Origin: an uncultured Eubacteriales bacterium
GTDB lineage: Bacteria > Bacillota > Clostridia > Oscillospirales > CAG-272
Length of the DNA: 47,248 bases
Assembly (NCBI GenBank): GCA_902491535.1
Contig: CABUHS010000021.1
Span: 1 to 47,248, forward strand
Direction: 5' to 3'
A model generated the notes under the pieces. The model made no database searches, was not told the DNA's origin, and was given only the letters and a program-made list of their open reading frames with translations. A program made the translations under genes and the position numbers. Numbering within the stretch: the stretch's first letter is position 1; the number at the start of each line of letters is the position of its first letter. Of the stretch, positions 26,776-35,146 are shown piece by piece.

Positions 26776-27729
26776 TCACTTATTACCGAATTCCGAGGCC
26801 CATCTCCGGCAATCATCAATATTGCCATGTACCGCAGCCGAAAGTTCGTCACGGCTTGCAAACTTTTTTTCACTTCTAAGCCGTTTATAAAACAATATTT
26901 CGACTGTCTTTCCGTAAAGATCTCCGGAGAAGTCCAAAAGATAGCTTTCACATGATAGCTGTCCGTCCGAATCTACCGTAGGCTTAACTCCGACATTCGT
27001 AACCGCAAAAAAGCTTTCGCTGCCGCGGTTGTCTGTACCGTCCGGCACTATCCTGCACCGAGTCAGATAAACGCCGTTTTCGGGCACTGCACGTCCGGCA
27101 TCCGGGATAACATTAGCTGTGGGAAAACCGAGCGTTCTGCCGAGCATTCGTCCGTGAACGACCGTTCCTTTAATAGAATACGGTCTGCCGAGAAGAAGCG
27201 CTGCCCTCTCGGTATCTCCGGCTGAAAGCGCTTTGCGTATCTCCGTTGAACTGACCGGAACTGAACCTACGGTCACAGGAGAAATCACCTTTACCGTTCC
27301 TCCGTTTTCCGTCATAAGTCTATTCAGCATTTCGGGATCCCCTAAAGCACCCTTACCGAAAGTAAAATTATATCCGCACACAGCTGACCGGCAATTCATC
27401 TTTCCGATCAGAACGTCATTTATAAAACTTTCAGGAGACATATCCTTTATGTCCTGAAAATCCTGAACAAATGCGTAGGATATTCCCGCTTCGCGGAACA
27501 GACGGCATTTTTCCCCGATATCCGTCAAAACCGACGACGGTCCCGTCGGAAGTCCGGAAAGTGTCCAGACCGCGGACTGAAGCATTCCTCCGCTTGCCGA
27601 GACAATTTCCGATACAGCACGCAAAAGCTCTACATGTCCCAAATGAACGCCGTCAAAATTACCGAGCGCGACAGCGCAGAGAGGCGCCTTTTCTATCGGC
27701 GTCCCGTCTGCAAGTCTTATTATCTTCAT
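26776..27729 (-). CDS. ribF: Bifunctional riboflavin kinase / FAD synthetase
   Basis: A 317-residue cytoplasmic enzyme that makes FMN and then FAD. The N-terminal FMN adenylyltransferase part has GNFDGVHLGHVELL near residues 24-37 and SSTEIRKALSAGD near residue 160. The C-terminal riboflavin kinase part has KGTVVHGRMLGRTLGFPTAN (about residues 190-209) and ENGVYLTRC, ending in the family LRSEKKFAS region. The gene begins five bases after the ahcY stop, so it is probably translated from the same message. Its ribosome site is poor. FAD supply suits the ThyX flavoenzyme, but that link is loose. Confidence 0.96.
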   Translation of the reverse strand: MKIIRLADGTPIEKAPLCAVALGNFDGVHLGHVELLRAVSEIVSASGGMLQSAVWTLSGLPTGPSSVLTDIGEKCRLFREAGISYAFVQDFQDIKDMSPESFINDVLIGKMNCRSAVCGYNFTFGKGALGDPEMLNRLMTENGGTVKVISPVTVGSVPVSSTEIRKALSAGDTERAALLLGRPYSIKGTVVHGRMLGRTLGFPTANVIPDAGRAVPENGVYLTRCRIVPDGTDNRGSESFFAVTNVGVKPTVDSDGQLSCESYLLDFSGDLYGKTVEILFYKRLRSEKKFASRDELSAAVHGNIDDCRRWASEFGNK

Positions 27730-27734
27730 ACTGA

Positions 27735-28970
27735 TTATTTTGCCAGATATGCTTTCTGCTCGTCCGAAAGCGTATCTATGTCTGCTCCCATAGACGCGAG
27801 CTTCAGTCTTGCAACCTCGCTGTCGATCTCTGCCGGAACCTGATATACCTTATTTTCAAGAGATTTTCCGTTTAAAGCAACATATTCAAGACATTTTGCC
27901 TGAAGCGCAAAGCTCATATCCATTATCTCAGCCGGATGTCCGTTGCCTGCCGCAAGATTTACAAGCCGTCCCTCGGCAAGCAGATTGATGATCCTTCCGT
28001 CCTTCATGCGGTAACCGACTATATTCGGCTTGCGCTGCCACTGTTCTTCTGCAAGTTCTGCAAGTGCTGTCTTATCTATTTCAACATCAAAATGTCCGGA
28101 ATTTGCAAGCAAAGCGCCGTCCTTCATAACTTCAAAATGCTCACGACGGATAACGTCGCTGCATCCCGTAACAGTGATAAAGAGATCTCCGAGCTTTGCA
28201 GCCTCATCCATCGGCATTACCGCAAAACCGTCCATAACCGCCTCAATTGCGCGTACCGGATCGACCTCAGTAACTATGACACGCGCGCCCATTCCTTTTG
28301 CGCGCATCGAACCGCCCTTTCCGCACCAGCCGTATCCTGCCACGACGACATTTTTTCCGGCAATAACAAGATTTGTACTGTTCATTATACCGTCAAGTGT
28401 GGATTGTCCGGTTCCGTAACGGTTATCAAACAGATGCTTGCAGTCTGCGTCGTTGACGTCTATCATCGGGAAACAAAGTTCTCCTCTTGCCTGTCTTGCA
28501 AAAAGGCGGTGTATACCTGTGGTTGTTTCCTCTCCGCCGCCGAGAAGATTCTTTCTGTACGCAGCACATTCGCCGTGAAGAAGATTGGTAAGATCTCCTC
28601 CGTCATCTATCATAAGATCCGGACACACTGACAGCGTCTTTTTAAGGTGCTTTTCATATGTCGCATCATCGACTCCGCGCCATGCATTAACTTCAAATCC
28701 GTCCGAAGCAAGCGCTGCTGCAACATCATCCTGAGTAGAGAGCGGGTTGCATCCCGTCACCCATACTTCTGCTCCGCCCGCTTTAAGCGTAAGTGCAAGA
28801 TATGCTGTCTTTGCCTCAAGATGTATCGACATTGCGATCTTTTTGCCCGCAAAAGGTTTAGTGCGTGAAAATTCCTCATTTATAATATTAAGCACCGGCA
28901 TATAGCTTTTTACCCAGTTGATCTTATCCCATCCGGACTGTGCAAGATTTATGTCTTTAATGTCGCTCAT
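27735..28970 (-). CDS. ahcY: S-adenosylhomocysteine hydrolase
   Basis: A 411-residue NAD-dependent enzyme that splits S-adenosylhomocysteine to adenosine and homocysteine. Early segments are MSIHLEAKTAYL and VWVTGCNPLSTQDDVAAAL. The NAD-binding Rossmann motif VVVAGYGWCGKGGSMRAKG lies near residues 215-233, and NSGHFDVEID and NLAAGNGHPAEIMDMSFALQ follow. It is the short bacterial or archaeal type, lacking the insertion found in eukaryotes. Start choice: ATG 28970 has AGAGG seven bases upstream; the frame extends 11 codons further without support. Its promoter is at 29165-29193, giving a leader of about 190 bases that contains four hairpins. Confidence 0.96.
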   Translation of the reverse strand: MSDIKDINLAQSGWDKINWVKSYMPVLNIINEEFSRTKPFAGKKIAMSIHLEAKTAYLALTLKAGGAEVWVTGCNPLSTQDDVAAALASDGFEVNAWRGVDDATYEKHLKKTLSVCPDLMIDDGGDLTNLLHGECAAYRKNLLGGGEETTTGIHRLFARQARGELCFPMIDVNDADCKHLFDNRYGTGQSTLDGIMNSTNLVIAGKNVVVAGYGWCGKGGSMRAKGMGARVIVTEVDPVRAIEAVMDGFAVMPMDEAAKLGDLFITVTGCSDVIRREHFEVMKDGALLANSGHFDVEIDKTALAELAEEQWQRKPNIVGYRMKDGRIINLLAEGRLVNLAAGNGHPAEIMDMSFALQAKCLEYVALNGKSLENKVYQVPAEIDSEVARLKLASMGADIDTLSDEQKAYLAK

Positions 28971-29046
28971 CGTTATACCTCTTTCATACATCATTACCGC
29001 CATAATTTCGACAGCTTTACTTTTATTTTTATTATATCATAAAAGC

Positions 29047-29148
29047 AAGGCGTAAGCCTTGATACGCAGCGCCGCTGCGTAAAAACGGCAAAGCCGTTTT
29101 ACTTTTTGTTCTCTCAGACGTCCGAATGCTTGCTGCGCAAGCATTCGG
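29047..29148. repeat. Array of four perfect hairpins in the ahcY leader
   Basis: Four perfect inverted repeats follow one another: AAGGC-gtaa-GCCTT (29047-29060), ACGCAGC-gcc-GCTGCGT (29064-29080), AAAACGGC-aaa-GCCGTTTT (29082-29100) and CCGAATGCTTGC-tgc-GCAAGCATTCGG (29122-29148). Three have three-base loops. The core ACGGC-nnn-GCCGT recurs in the array at 30533-30631. They fall between the ahcY promoter and its ATG. Nothing here suggests spacers or a CRISPR. Confidence 0.7.
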
Positions 29149-29164
29149 TATACGTCGTGAGGTT

Positions 29165-29193
29165 ATTATAACAAATAATCACTTTATTGTCAA
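29165..29193 (-). promoter_or_regulatory. Consensus sigma-A promoter of ahcY
   Basis: On the minus strand TTGACA (29193-29188) and TATAAT (29170-29165) match consensus exactly with a 17-base spacer. Confidence 0.8.
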
Positions 29194-29272
29194 CCGCAAT
29201 ACAATGTACAGTAATGCATAAAAACATGAATATCCGCCCCGGCCTGAGCGGATATTTTACATATGTTTATAT

Positions 29273-30289
29273 TCAGTCGGAATATCCGTTCGGATTGCTC
29301 TTCTGCCAATTCCAACTGTCCCGGCACATATCATCGATACCGTATTCGGCTTTCCAGCCGAGCAGTCTCTCTGCTTTGGACGGATCGGAATAACACTGTG
29401 CTATATCTCCGGGACGTCTGTCGGTAATAACATACGGAATTTTTATACCGCTCGCCTTCTCAAAACTGCCCACAATATCAAGAACACTGTATCCGATTCC
29501 TGTTCCGAGATTTATTATCTCAGTACCGTTACGTTCCGTGCAGAATCCGAGAGCCATAACGTGTCCGCGCGCAAGATCGACAACGTGAATATAGTCCCGC
29601 ACACCGGTTCCGTCCGGAGTATCGTAGTCATTTCCGTATACGCTCAGATGATCGAGTTTTCCGATCGCAACCTGAGTAATATACGGCATAAGGTTGTTCG
29701 GAACTCCGTTAGGCATCTCGCCGATCATACCGCTCTTATGTGCGCCTATCGGATTGAAATATCTGAGAAGTACCGCCGACATAGACGGACGCGCTTTAAC
29801 AGTATCCGTAATTATCTGCTCGATCATCCATTTTGTCCAACCGTACGGATTGGTACATTCACCGCGTCCGTCTTCCTCCGATATCGGTACACGCTTCGGC
29901 GTACCGTATACGGTCGCAGACGAACTGAATATGATATTATTAACTCCGAATTCTTCCATCACTTCAAGCAAGGTAATAGTAGAACCAATATTATTTCCGT
30001 AATAAGCGACGGGTTCTCTTACGGAATCGCCTACCGCTTTATAGCCTGCAAAATGTATTACAGCGTCTATTTTATTCTGTTCAAAAACGGTTCTGAGCGC
30101 TTTCTTATCCGCTACATCTATTTCATATAGCGGCATCTCTTTTCCCGCTATCTCCTGTGCGCGCTTAACAGCCTCCGGAGAACTGTTAAAATAGTTATCG
30201 GCGATAACCACGTCATATCCTGCTGCGCAAAGTTCAATTGCCGTATGGATACCGATATATCCGGCTCCTCCCGTTAGTAATACCTTCAT
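29273..30289 (-). CDS. galE: UDP-glucose 4-epimerase
   Basis: A 338-residue short-chain dehydrogenase-type enzyme that interconverts UDP-glucose and UDP-galactose. VLLTGGAGYIGIHTA at residues 3-17 binds NAD. FSSSATVYG and YGWTKWM supply the catalytic Ser/Tyr/Lys set near residues 123-153. LRYFNPIGAHKSGMIGE and GVRDYIHVVDLA are diagnostic of GalE rather than other epimerases. AGGAGA precedes ATG 30289. It has its own consensus promoter and appears monocistronic. It could supply galactose units for wall polymers or channel galactose into glycolysis. Confidence 0.96.
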   Translation of the reverse strand: MKVLLTGGAGYIGIHTAIELCAAGYDVVIADNYFNSSPEAVKRAQEIAGKEMPLYEIDVADKKALRTVFEQNKIDAVIHFAGYKAVGDSVREPVAYYGNNIGSTITLLEVMEEFGVNNIIFSSSATVYGTPKRVPISEEDGRGECTNPYGWTKWMIEQIITDTVKARPSMSAVLLRYFNPIGAHKSGMIGEMPNGVPNNLMPYITQVAIGKLDHLSVYGNDYDTPDGTGVRDYIHVVDLARGHVMALGFCTERNGTEIINLGTGIGYSVLDIVGSFEKASGIKIPYVITDRRPGDIAQCYSDPSKAERLLGWKAEYGIDDMCRDSWNWQKSNPNGYSD

Positions 30290-30361
30290 ATAATTTCTCC
30301 TATAATACGCTGCGTCAAAAAGAGACGCAGAGCTTTTTGTCTGTATTTACCGATATTAATT

Positions 30362-30390
30362 ATTATACAAAAGTCACAGCGCTTTGTCAA
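30362..30390 (-). promoter_or_regulatory. Consensus sigma-A promoter of galE
   Basis: On the minus strand TTGACA (30390-30385) and TATAAT (30367-30362) are separated by 17 bases, about 73 bases ahead of the galE ATG. Confidence 0.8.
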
Positions 30391-30490
30391 TATAAAAAGC
30401 ATACTTATACCGTAGCTCTTATATTTATAGACAAAGACTTTGTTCTTTTTCAGGCCAAGAAAACTAACGGTATATTTTTATCGTTTTCTC

Positions 30491-30519
30491 TTTAAAAAAA
30501 ATAAAAGATATGGTATAAT
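30491..30519 (+). promoter_or_regulatory. Probable promoter of the ABC exporter-cca pair
   Basis: TATAAT (30514-30519) with an extended TGn element is preceded, 17 bases upstream, by TTTAAA (30491-30496), a four-of-six match to the -35 box. Transcription would run through the hairpin array at 30533-30631. Confidence 0.55.
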
Positions 30520-30532
30520 AAGTGCAGAAAGT

Positions 30533-30631
30533 CTTACTGCGTAAGCTTTTACGGCTTTGCCGTCCCGTGCCTTGCACGGTCTGCACAATTGACGGCTTCG
30601 CAAAAATGTCCTTGCAAGCAAACATTTTTGC
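30533..30631. repeat. Array of four hairpins in the ABC exporter leader
   Basis: Consecutive inverted repeats: CTTAC-tgc-GTAAG (30533-30545), ACGGC-ttt-GCCGT (30551-30563), CCGTGC-ctt-GCACGG (30565-30579), and GCAAAAATGT/ACATTTTTGC with an inner TTGC/GCAA (30600-30631). Three have three-base loops, as in the ahcY leader array. The 13-mer ACGGCTTTGCCGT is shared with it. Confidence 0.7.
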
Positions 30632-30681
30632 TTCATGGTAGAATTTAATTTATATAACTGACTTTAAAAGGAGACATAGCC

Positions 30682-32400
30682 TTGCTGAAACGATTTCTGT
30701 CATACTACAAACCGCACAAAATGCTTTTTGCAGCGGACATGATATCTGCGCTTATTGTATCGCTAATCGGAATTATTTATCCGATTATAACAAGAACCAT
30801 GCTGAACACACTGATACCCGACCGCAACTATCGGATGATAATATTTTCCGGAATAATGCTGCTTGCACTGTATTTTATACGCATGATGCTAAACTACTTC
30901 ATTCAGTACTACGGCCACGTTATGGGCGTACATATGCAGGCAAAGATGCGCAGCGATATGTTCACGCATCTCGAAAAACTGCCGTTCAGCTTTTATGACA
31001 ATCATGAGACCGGACAACTTATGTCGCGAATGACAAACGACCTTATGAATATAAGCGAGCTGGCGCACCACGGACCGGAAAATGTTATAATATCGTCAAT
31101 ATCCGTAATCGCAGCCTTCATTTATCTTTCAAGTATAAATATTTATCTTACCCTGATAATATTTGTCTGCGTTCCGTTTCTGCTCCTTGTCGCTATGCTT
31201 TTGCGTAAAAAAATGCGCGAAGCTTTTAAAAAGAGCCGCGAAGCTACAGGACAGATAAATGCATCTATCGAAAGCAGCATTTCAGGTATACGTGTAACCA
31301 AAGCTTTCGGAAATTCCGAGAAAGAGAGCGATAAATTCGAAGCCGTAAACAAATTTTTCGTATCATCCCGCCGCGAAGCTTACAACGCAATGGGAAAATT
31401 CTATTCCGGCACGTCGTTCATAACCGATATATTCAATGTTATCGTGCTTCTTGCCGGCGGATTCTTTCTTTACAGCGGACGCATCGAATTCGGAGATTAC
31501 TCCGCGTTCATTGTATCGGTTGGAATGTTTATAACTCCGGTAATGACACTGATCAATTTCATGGAACAGTATCAGGACGGCGTTACCGGGTTTGAGCGTT
31601 TCATAGAGATAATGGATGCCGTTCCTGAAAAGGATTCTGACGGCGCTGTCGATGCCGGACGGCTTGACGGGCACATTGAACTTGCGGACGTGAGCTGTTC
31701 GTACGACGGAGAACATAAGATTCTGAGCGGCATAAGTCTTGATATAGAAAAAGGTAAAACATATGCACTTGTCGGTTCATCAGGCGGCGGAAAAACGACA
31801 GTATGCCACCTTATACCTCGTTTCTATGACGTCTCCGACGGCGCAGTCATGATCGACGGAAAGGACATACGCTCTTTCACTCTCGAATCTCTGAGAAGAA
31901 ATATCGGTATCGTTCAGCAGGATATTTTCCTGTTCAACGCATCTATAAAAGACAATATTCTTTACGGCAGACTTGACGCTACCGACGAAGAAGTGGCCGA
32001 GGCTGCAAAACGCGCCAATATACATGACTATATTCTTTCCCTTCCGGACGGATACGATACGCAGATCGGCGAACGCGGAGTCCGTCTTTCCGGAGGACAA
32101 AAACAGCGTCTCAGTATCGCGCGTGTATTTCTCAAAAATCCGCCCATACTTATACTTGACGAGGCCACGAGCGCTCTCGACAATACAACTGAAATACTGA
32201 TACAAAAAGCGCTTGACGAGCTATGCCGCGGAAGAACGACTATAGTCGTTGCACACAGACTGTCAACCGTTAAAAACGCTGATGAAATAGCAGTTATTTC
32301 GGAAGGACGTATCACCGAAAAAGGTACTCACACGGAACTTATCGAACAAAACGGCGAATATGCGAAGCTTTACAGTCTGCAATTCCGAGCCGACGACTGA
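30682..32400 (+). CDS. ABC exporter half-transporter (fused membrane and ATPase domains)
   Basis: A 572-residue protein of the MsbA/LmrA/BmrA layout. About six membrane helices fill residues 15-290, with the coupling-helix phrase FFVSSRREAYN. A nucleotide-binding domain occupies residues 335-572: Walker A GSSGGGKTT near 369, Q-loop QQDIFLF, signature LSGGQKQR, Walker B ILILDEATSAL, and the switch His in VVAHRLSTVK. It starts at TTG 30682 after AAAAGGAG six bases upstream. It should work as a homodimer or with a partner; none is adjacent. Substrate (lipid, drug or peptide) is unknown. cca follows 73 bases downstream, probably in the same transcript. Confidence 0.94.
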   Translation: MLKRFLSYYKPHKMLFAADMISALIVSLIGIIYPIITRTMLNTLIPDRNYRMIIFSGIMLLALYFIRMMLNYFIQYYGHVMGVHMQAKMRSDMFTHLEKLPFSFYDNHETGQLMSRMTNDLMNISELAHHGPENVIISSISVIAAFIYLSSINIYLTLIIFVCVPFLLLVAMLLRKKMREAFKKSREATGQINASIESSISGIRVTKAFGNSEKESDKFEAVNKFFVSSRREAYNAMGKFYSGTSFITDIFNVIVLLAGGFFLYSGRIEFGDYSAFIVSVGMFITPVMTLINFMEQYQDGVTGFERFIEIMDAVPEKDSDGAVDAGRLDGHIELADVSCSYDGEHKILSGISLDIEKGKTYALVGSSGGGKTTVCHLIPRFYDVSDGAVMIDGKDIRSFTLESLRRNIGIVQQDIFLFNASIKDNILYGRLDATDEEVAEAAKRANIHDYILSLPDGYDTQIGERGVRLSGGQKQRLSIARVFLKNPPILILDEATSALDNTTEILIQKALDELCRGRTTIVVAHRLSTVKNADEIAVISEGRITEKGTHTELIEQNGEYAKLYSLQFRADD

Positions 32401-32473
32401 TCTTACGTACACAAACCCAAAAACTCCGGGCTGAAATACATAAAAATAAATACTCCGACCCGAAAGGAAGATC

Positions 32474-33829
32474 ATGACAGAAAAAATATATCTGCCCGAT
32501 ACAGTTAAAAAGCTCATTGAAAGACTTGAAAAAAAAGGTCACGAAGCATACGCGGCGGGAGGCTGTGTGCGCGACAGCCTCCTTGGAAAAATTCCGCACG
32601 ATTATGACATAACGACTTCCGCGCTCCCGGATGAGGTCGCATCACTCTTCTCCGATATGACAGTTATACCTACCGGTATCAAACACGGAACAGTTACCGT
32701 GATCTGTGACAAAATTCCGTATGAGATCACAACCTACCGTACAGAATCTAAATATTCCGACGGACGCAGACCTGACTGCGTCGGATTTACAAAAAGTTTG
32801 CGCAATGACTCTGCAAGGCGGGATTTCACCATCAACGCTATGGCATATAACGACAATGACGGTCTCGTAGATTTTTTCGGCGGCAGAAATGACCTTAAAA
32901 ACGGTATAATCAGATGCGTCGGAGATCCCGACGCACGTCTGACGGAGGATGCGCTTCGGATACTTCGTGCGATCAGATTTGAATCCGTACTCGGCTATCG
33001 TTCTGAAAAAGCCACCTGTGCCGCGCTTCACCGCAACTTGGCGTTTCTGAAAAATGTCAGCGCAGAGCGGACTGCCGTTGAGCTGAAAAAGCTTATCTGC
33101 GGCAAAGATGTGCGGAGAGTTATTCTCGAATACGCCGATATTCTCGGCGCCGTCATTCCCGAGATACTTCCTATGCGCGGATTCGATCAAAAAAATTATC
33201 ATCACATTTATGATGTATTGGAGCATACAGCATATGCAACAGAAGCAGTCAAAGCGGTTCCGGAGCTTCGCCTCGCCGCATTTTTTCACGACATAGGCAA
33301 ACCCGCCGCTTTTACGGTAGATGAAAACGGAACCGGACATTTCAAGGGGCATCCGGAAATAAGCGCTCTGATGACTGACAGAATCCTCAGGCATCTGAAA
33401 TTTTCAAACGATGAAAGATCGCTTATCGTAACACTTGTCAGATATCATGACAGAATGATCGAGCCTAACGAAAAAGCTGTCCGCCGCGCTATAAATAAAC
33501 TGTCCCCGGATATATTCTTTATGCTACTTGATCTTAAGCGCGCCGATAACCTCGCGCAAGCTCCGAAGTTCAGAGACAGACAGATGCTATACAACGATAC
33601 CGAAAAAATAGCAAAGGATATCATCTCCCGCGGAGACTGCATAAGCAAAAAGACTCTAGCAATAAACGGAAATGATCTGATAGACGCAGGTATAACCGAG
33701 GGCAGACAGATAGGAAAAATTCTTGATGTGCTTTTTGAAAAAGTTCTTGAAGGATCGCTCGAAAACAAAAAGGATCTTTTGCTTAAAGCAGCAAAAGACC
33801 CGGATATTATCACAATAACTCGTCTGTAA
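32474..33829 (+). CDS. cca: CCA tRNA nucleotidyltransferase
   Basis: A 451-residue class II nucleotidyltransferase that builds or repairs the CCA end of tRNA. The head domain has AYAAGGCVRDSLLGK and HDYDITTSALPDEV near residues 24-55, with the catalytic DxD. RRDFTINAMAYN near residue 116 and the RNA-binding GDPDARLTEDALRILRAIRF segment follow. A C-terminal HD-type domain contains DVLEHTAYATEAV and FFHDIGKP. The HD domain suggests extra phosphohydrolase activity, as in some bacterial CCA enzymes, but a poly(A) polymerase of the same family is an alternative. GAAAGGAAG precedes ATG 32474. Confidence 0.92.
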   Translation: MTEKIYLPDTVKKLIERLEKKGHEAYAAGGCVRDSLLGKIPHDYDITTSALPDEVASLFSDMTVIPTGIKHGTVTVICDKIPYEITTYRTESKYSDGRRPDCVGFTKSLRNDSARRDFTINAMAYNDNDGLVDFFGGRNDLKNGIIRCVGDPDARLTEDALRILRAIRFESVLGYRSEKATCAALHRNLAFLKNVSAERTAVELKKLICGKDVRRVILEYADILGAVIPEILPMRGFDQKNYHHIYDVLEHTAYATEAVKAVPELRLAAFFHDIGKPAAFTVDENGTGHFKGHPEISALMTDRILRHLKFSNDERSLIVTLVRYHDRMIEPNEKAVRRAINKLSPDIFFMLLDLKRADNLAQAPKFRDRQMLYNDTEKIAKDIISRGDCISKKTLAINGNDLIDAGITEGRQIGKILDVLFEKVLEGSLENKKDLLLKAAKDPDIITITRL

Positions 33830-33943
33830 GCAGCATAAAACACTGCAAAAACATAAACTGATCATACAGTCAAATAAGAACCCGCCCTGCCGGCGCAATC
33901 AAAACTTGCAGGCGGATACCCCGGAACCTTGTTGTTTCATAAT

Positions 33944-33991
33944 AAAAACTGCCCTGACATGCATACACAACACGCACGCAGGGCAGTTTTA
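33944..33991. terminator. Bidirectional terminator between cca and the sortase gene
   Basis: AAAACTGCCCTG (33945-33956) pairs perfectly with CAGGGCAGTTTT (33979-33990) around a 22-base loop. Runs of A and T flank the stem, serving the two convergent genes. Confidence 0.85.
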
Positions 33992-34006
33992 AATATCATT
34001 TAAAAT

Positions 34007-34867
34007 TCACCTGTCCGCCACAGACGGAGCCGTTATGTCCATTTCAACATCCTCGCAAAGTTCGGCGACAAGCAGATATCTTTTTGTATCATCCCACATA
34101 TAGCAAGTAGAAAGAACAAGTATCTGTTTATCTCCGGCAGGTCTATCCCTGTCAGCAAAGCAAACATAATCACCCGAACGCGAATATATTTCATCCATAA
34201 ACTTACCGAATTCACCTTCGACCGAAAAGTCATGAATATAGAATATATGATCGTCAGTATACGGCACAAGCGCGCACACTTCGTATTTCAGTGTTTTTGA
34301 CGGGAGATATATGTATACATACGGATGAGCAGCAAGAAACTCCGGATTTGAATATTCCTTTTGGAAAAAGGCAAAATACGGGCGTTCGGCATCCGTTCTA
34401 CCGAACATATTATGACCGTAAAGTACAGTGACAAGATCTGTAAAGTTTTCCGAATTATATCTCTGCATAAATATCGAACCGCTCTCATCGTATCTGCCGT
34501 CAATATAATGATCAAGATAAAAATCTGTATATTCCGGATTTATCATGACCGGATAGCTGACTGTGGTATCCGGTATCTCTATATATCCGCAAACATCGCG
34601 GCTTATATCCCACAGAGAATTAAAATCAATGGGGCTGTTATTCAGACGTTTCTCACCTATATCATTTTCCGAGGACTGAGTCGGTAAAAAAGCCGGAACT
34701 CCGTCCGAAGTCTCACCGATGCTTTTACCGTTCATCATTAAATAACTGTTTACCCCGTATCCTACAAGGAACACAAGACACAAACCGAGAATCACCGGAA
34801 GAGAAATCATATACTTATTACTGAATATTTTTTTGAGTGAACCGAGTTTTATACTTCTTTTTGCCAT
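34007..34867 (-). CDS. srtB: Class B sortase
   Basis: A 286-residue membrane-anchored transpeptidase. A basic N-terminus leads into a membrane helix (about residues 19-42, ISLPVILGLCLVFLVGYGV), then the extracellular sortase barrel. The catalytic His is in LYGHNM near residue 150, the Cys in LSTC near 254, and the Arg in TKRYLLVAEL. The class B helical extension matches SLWDISRDVCGYIEIP and DTTVSYPVM. Start choice: ATG 34867 has GGAG nine bases upstream; a TTG lies one codon earlier. No substrate with a sorting motif is in the window. It is transcribed alone from a consensus promoter. Confidence 0.92.
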   Translation of the reverse strand: MAKRSIKLGSLKKIFSNKYMISLPVILGLCLVFLVGYGVNSYLMMNGKSIGETSDGVPAFLPTQSSENDIGEKRLNNSPIDFNSLWDISRDVCGYIEIPDTTVSYPVMINPEYTDFYLDHYIDGRYDESGSIFMQRYNSENFTDLVTVLYGHNMFGRTDAERPYFAFFQKEYSNPEFLAAHPYVYIYLPSKTLKYEVCALVPYTDDHIFYIHDFSVEGEFGKFMDEIYSRSGDYVCFADRDRPAGDKQILVLSTCYMWDDTKRYLLVAELCEDVEMDITAPSVADR

Positions 34868-34956
34868 CAAAACATTCTCCTTTTACGGTTACAAAAAAGC
34901 CGATATTATTTTATCCGGGCCGTCGAAAAGATATTTACTCGTAAAATTACATATTA

Positions 34957-34985
34957 ATTATAAAGCCTAAAGGCTAAAATGTCAA
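34957..34985 (-). promoter_or_regulatory. Consensus promoter of the sortase gene with palindrome in its spacer
   Basis: On the minus strand TTGACA (34985-34980) and TATAAT (34962-34957) are 17 bases apart. The spacer holds the inverted repeat AGCCT-tt-AGGCT, a position where a bound repressor would block RNA polymerase. Confidence 0.75.
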
Positions 34986-35090
34986 CGAAAAATATATAAA
35001 TACAATAAAAAGGAAAATAATTCGACGTATAAAAGTATATTCTGCATGCATTATCCAATATATCGCCGCGGAATAATTTATAGGCTATAT

Positions 35091-35123
35091 AAAACGGCGG
35101 CACCCCTAAATTGGGGAGCCGCC
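35091..35123 (-). terminator. Rho-independent terminator of the opp operon
   Basis: GGCGGC-a-CCCC and GGGG-a-GCCGCC form a GC-rich stem around a six-base loop, 23 bases after the oppA stop. TTTTATAT follows on the minus strand. Confidence 0.85.
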
Positions 35124-35146
35124 TGCATTTTGGGTTAAATCAATGC

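Noticed and set aside
29047..29148. Possible CRISPR array
   Set aside because: The hairpins differ in sequence and length, and there are no regular spacers or cas genes.
28971..29160. SAH riboswitch ahead of ahcY
   Set aside because: The leader consists of simple hairpins and I could not fit the conserved SAH aptamer core; a covariance search would settle it.
30682..32400. ABC exporter as part of a bacteriocin or lantibiotic export system
   Set aside because: It has no peptidase C39 domain, and no precursor peptide, modification or immunity gene is adjacent; cca follows instead.
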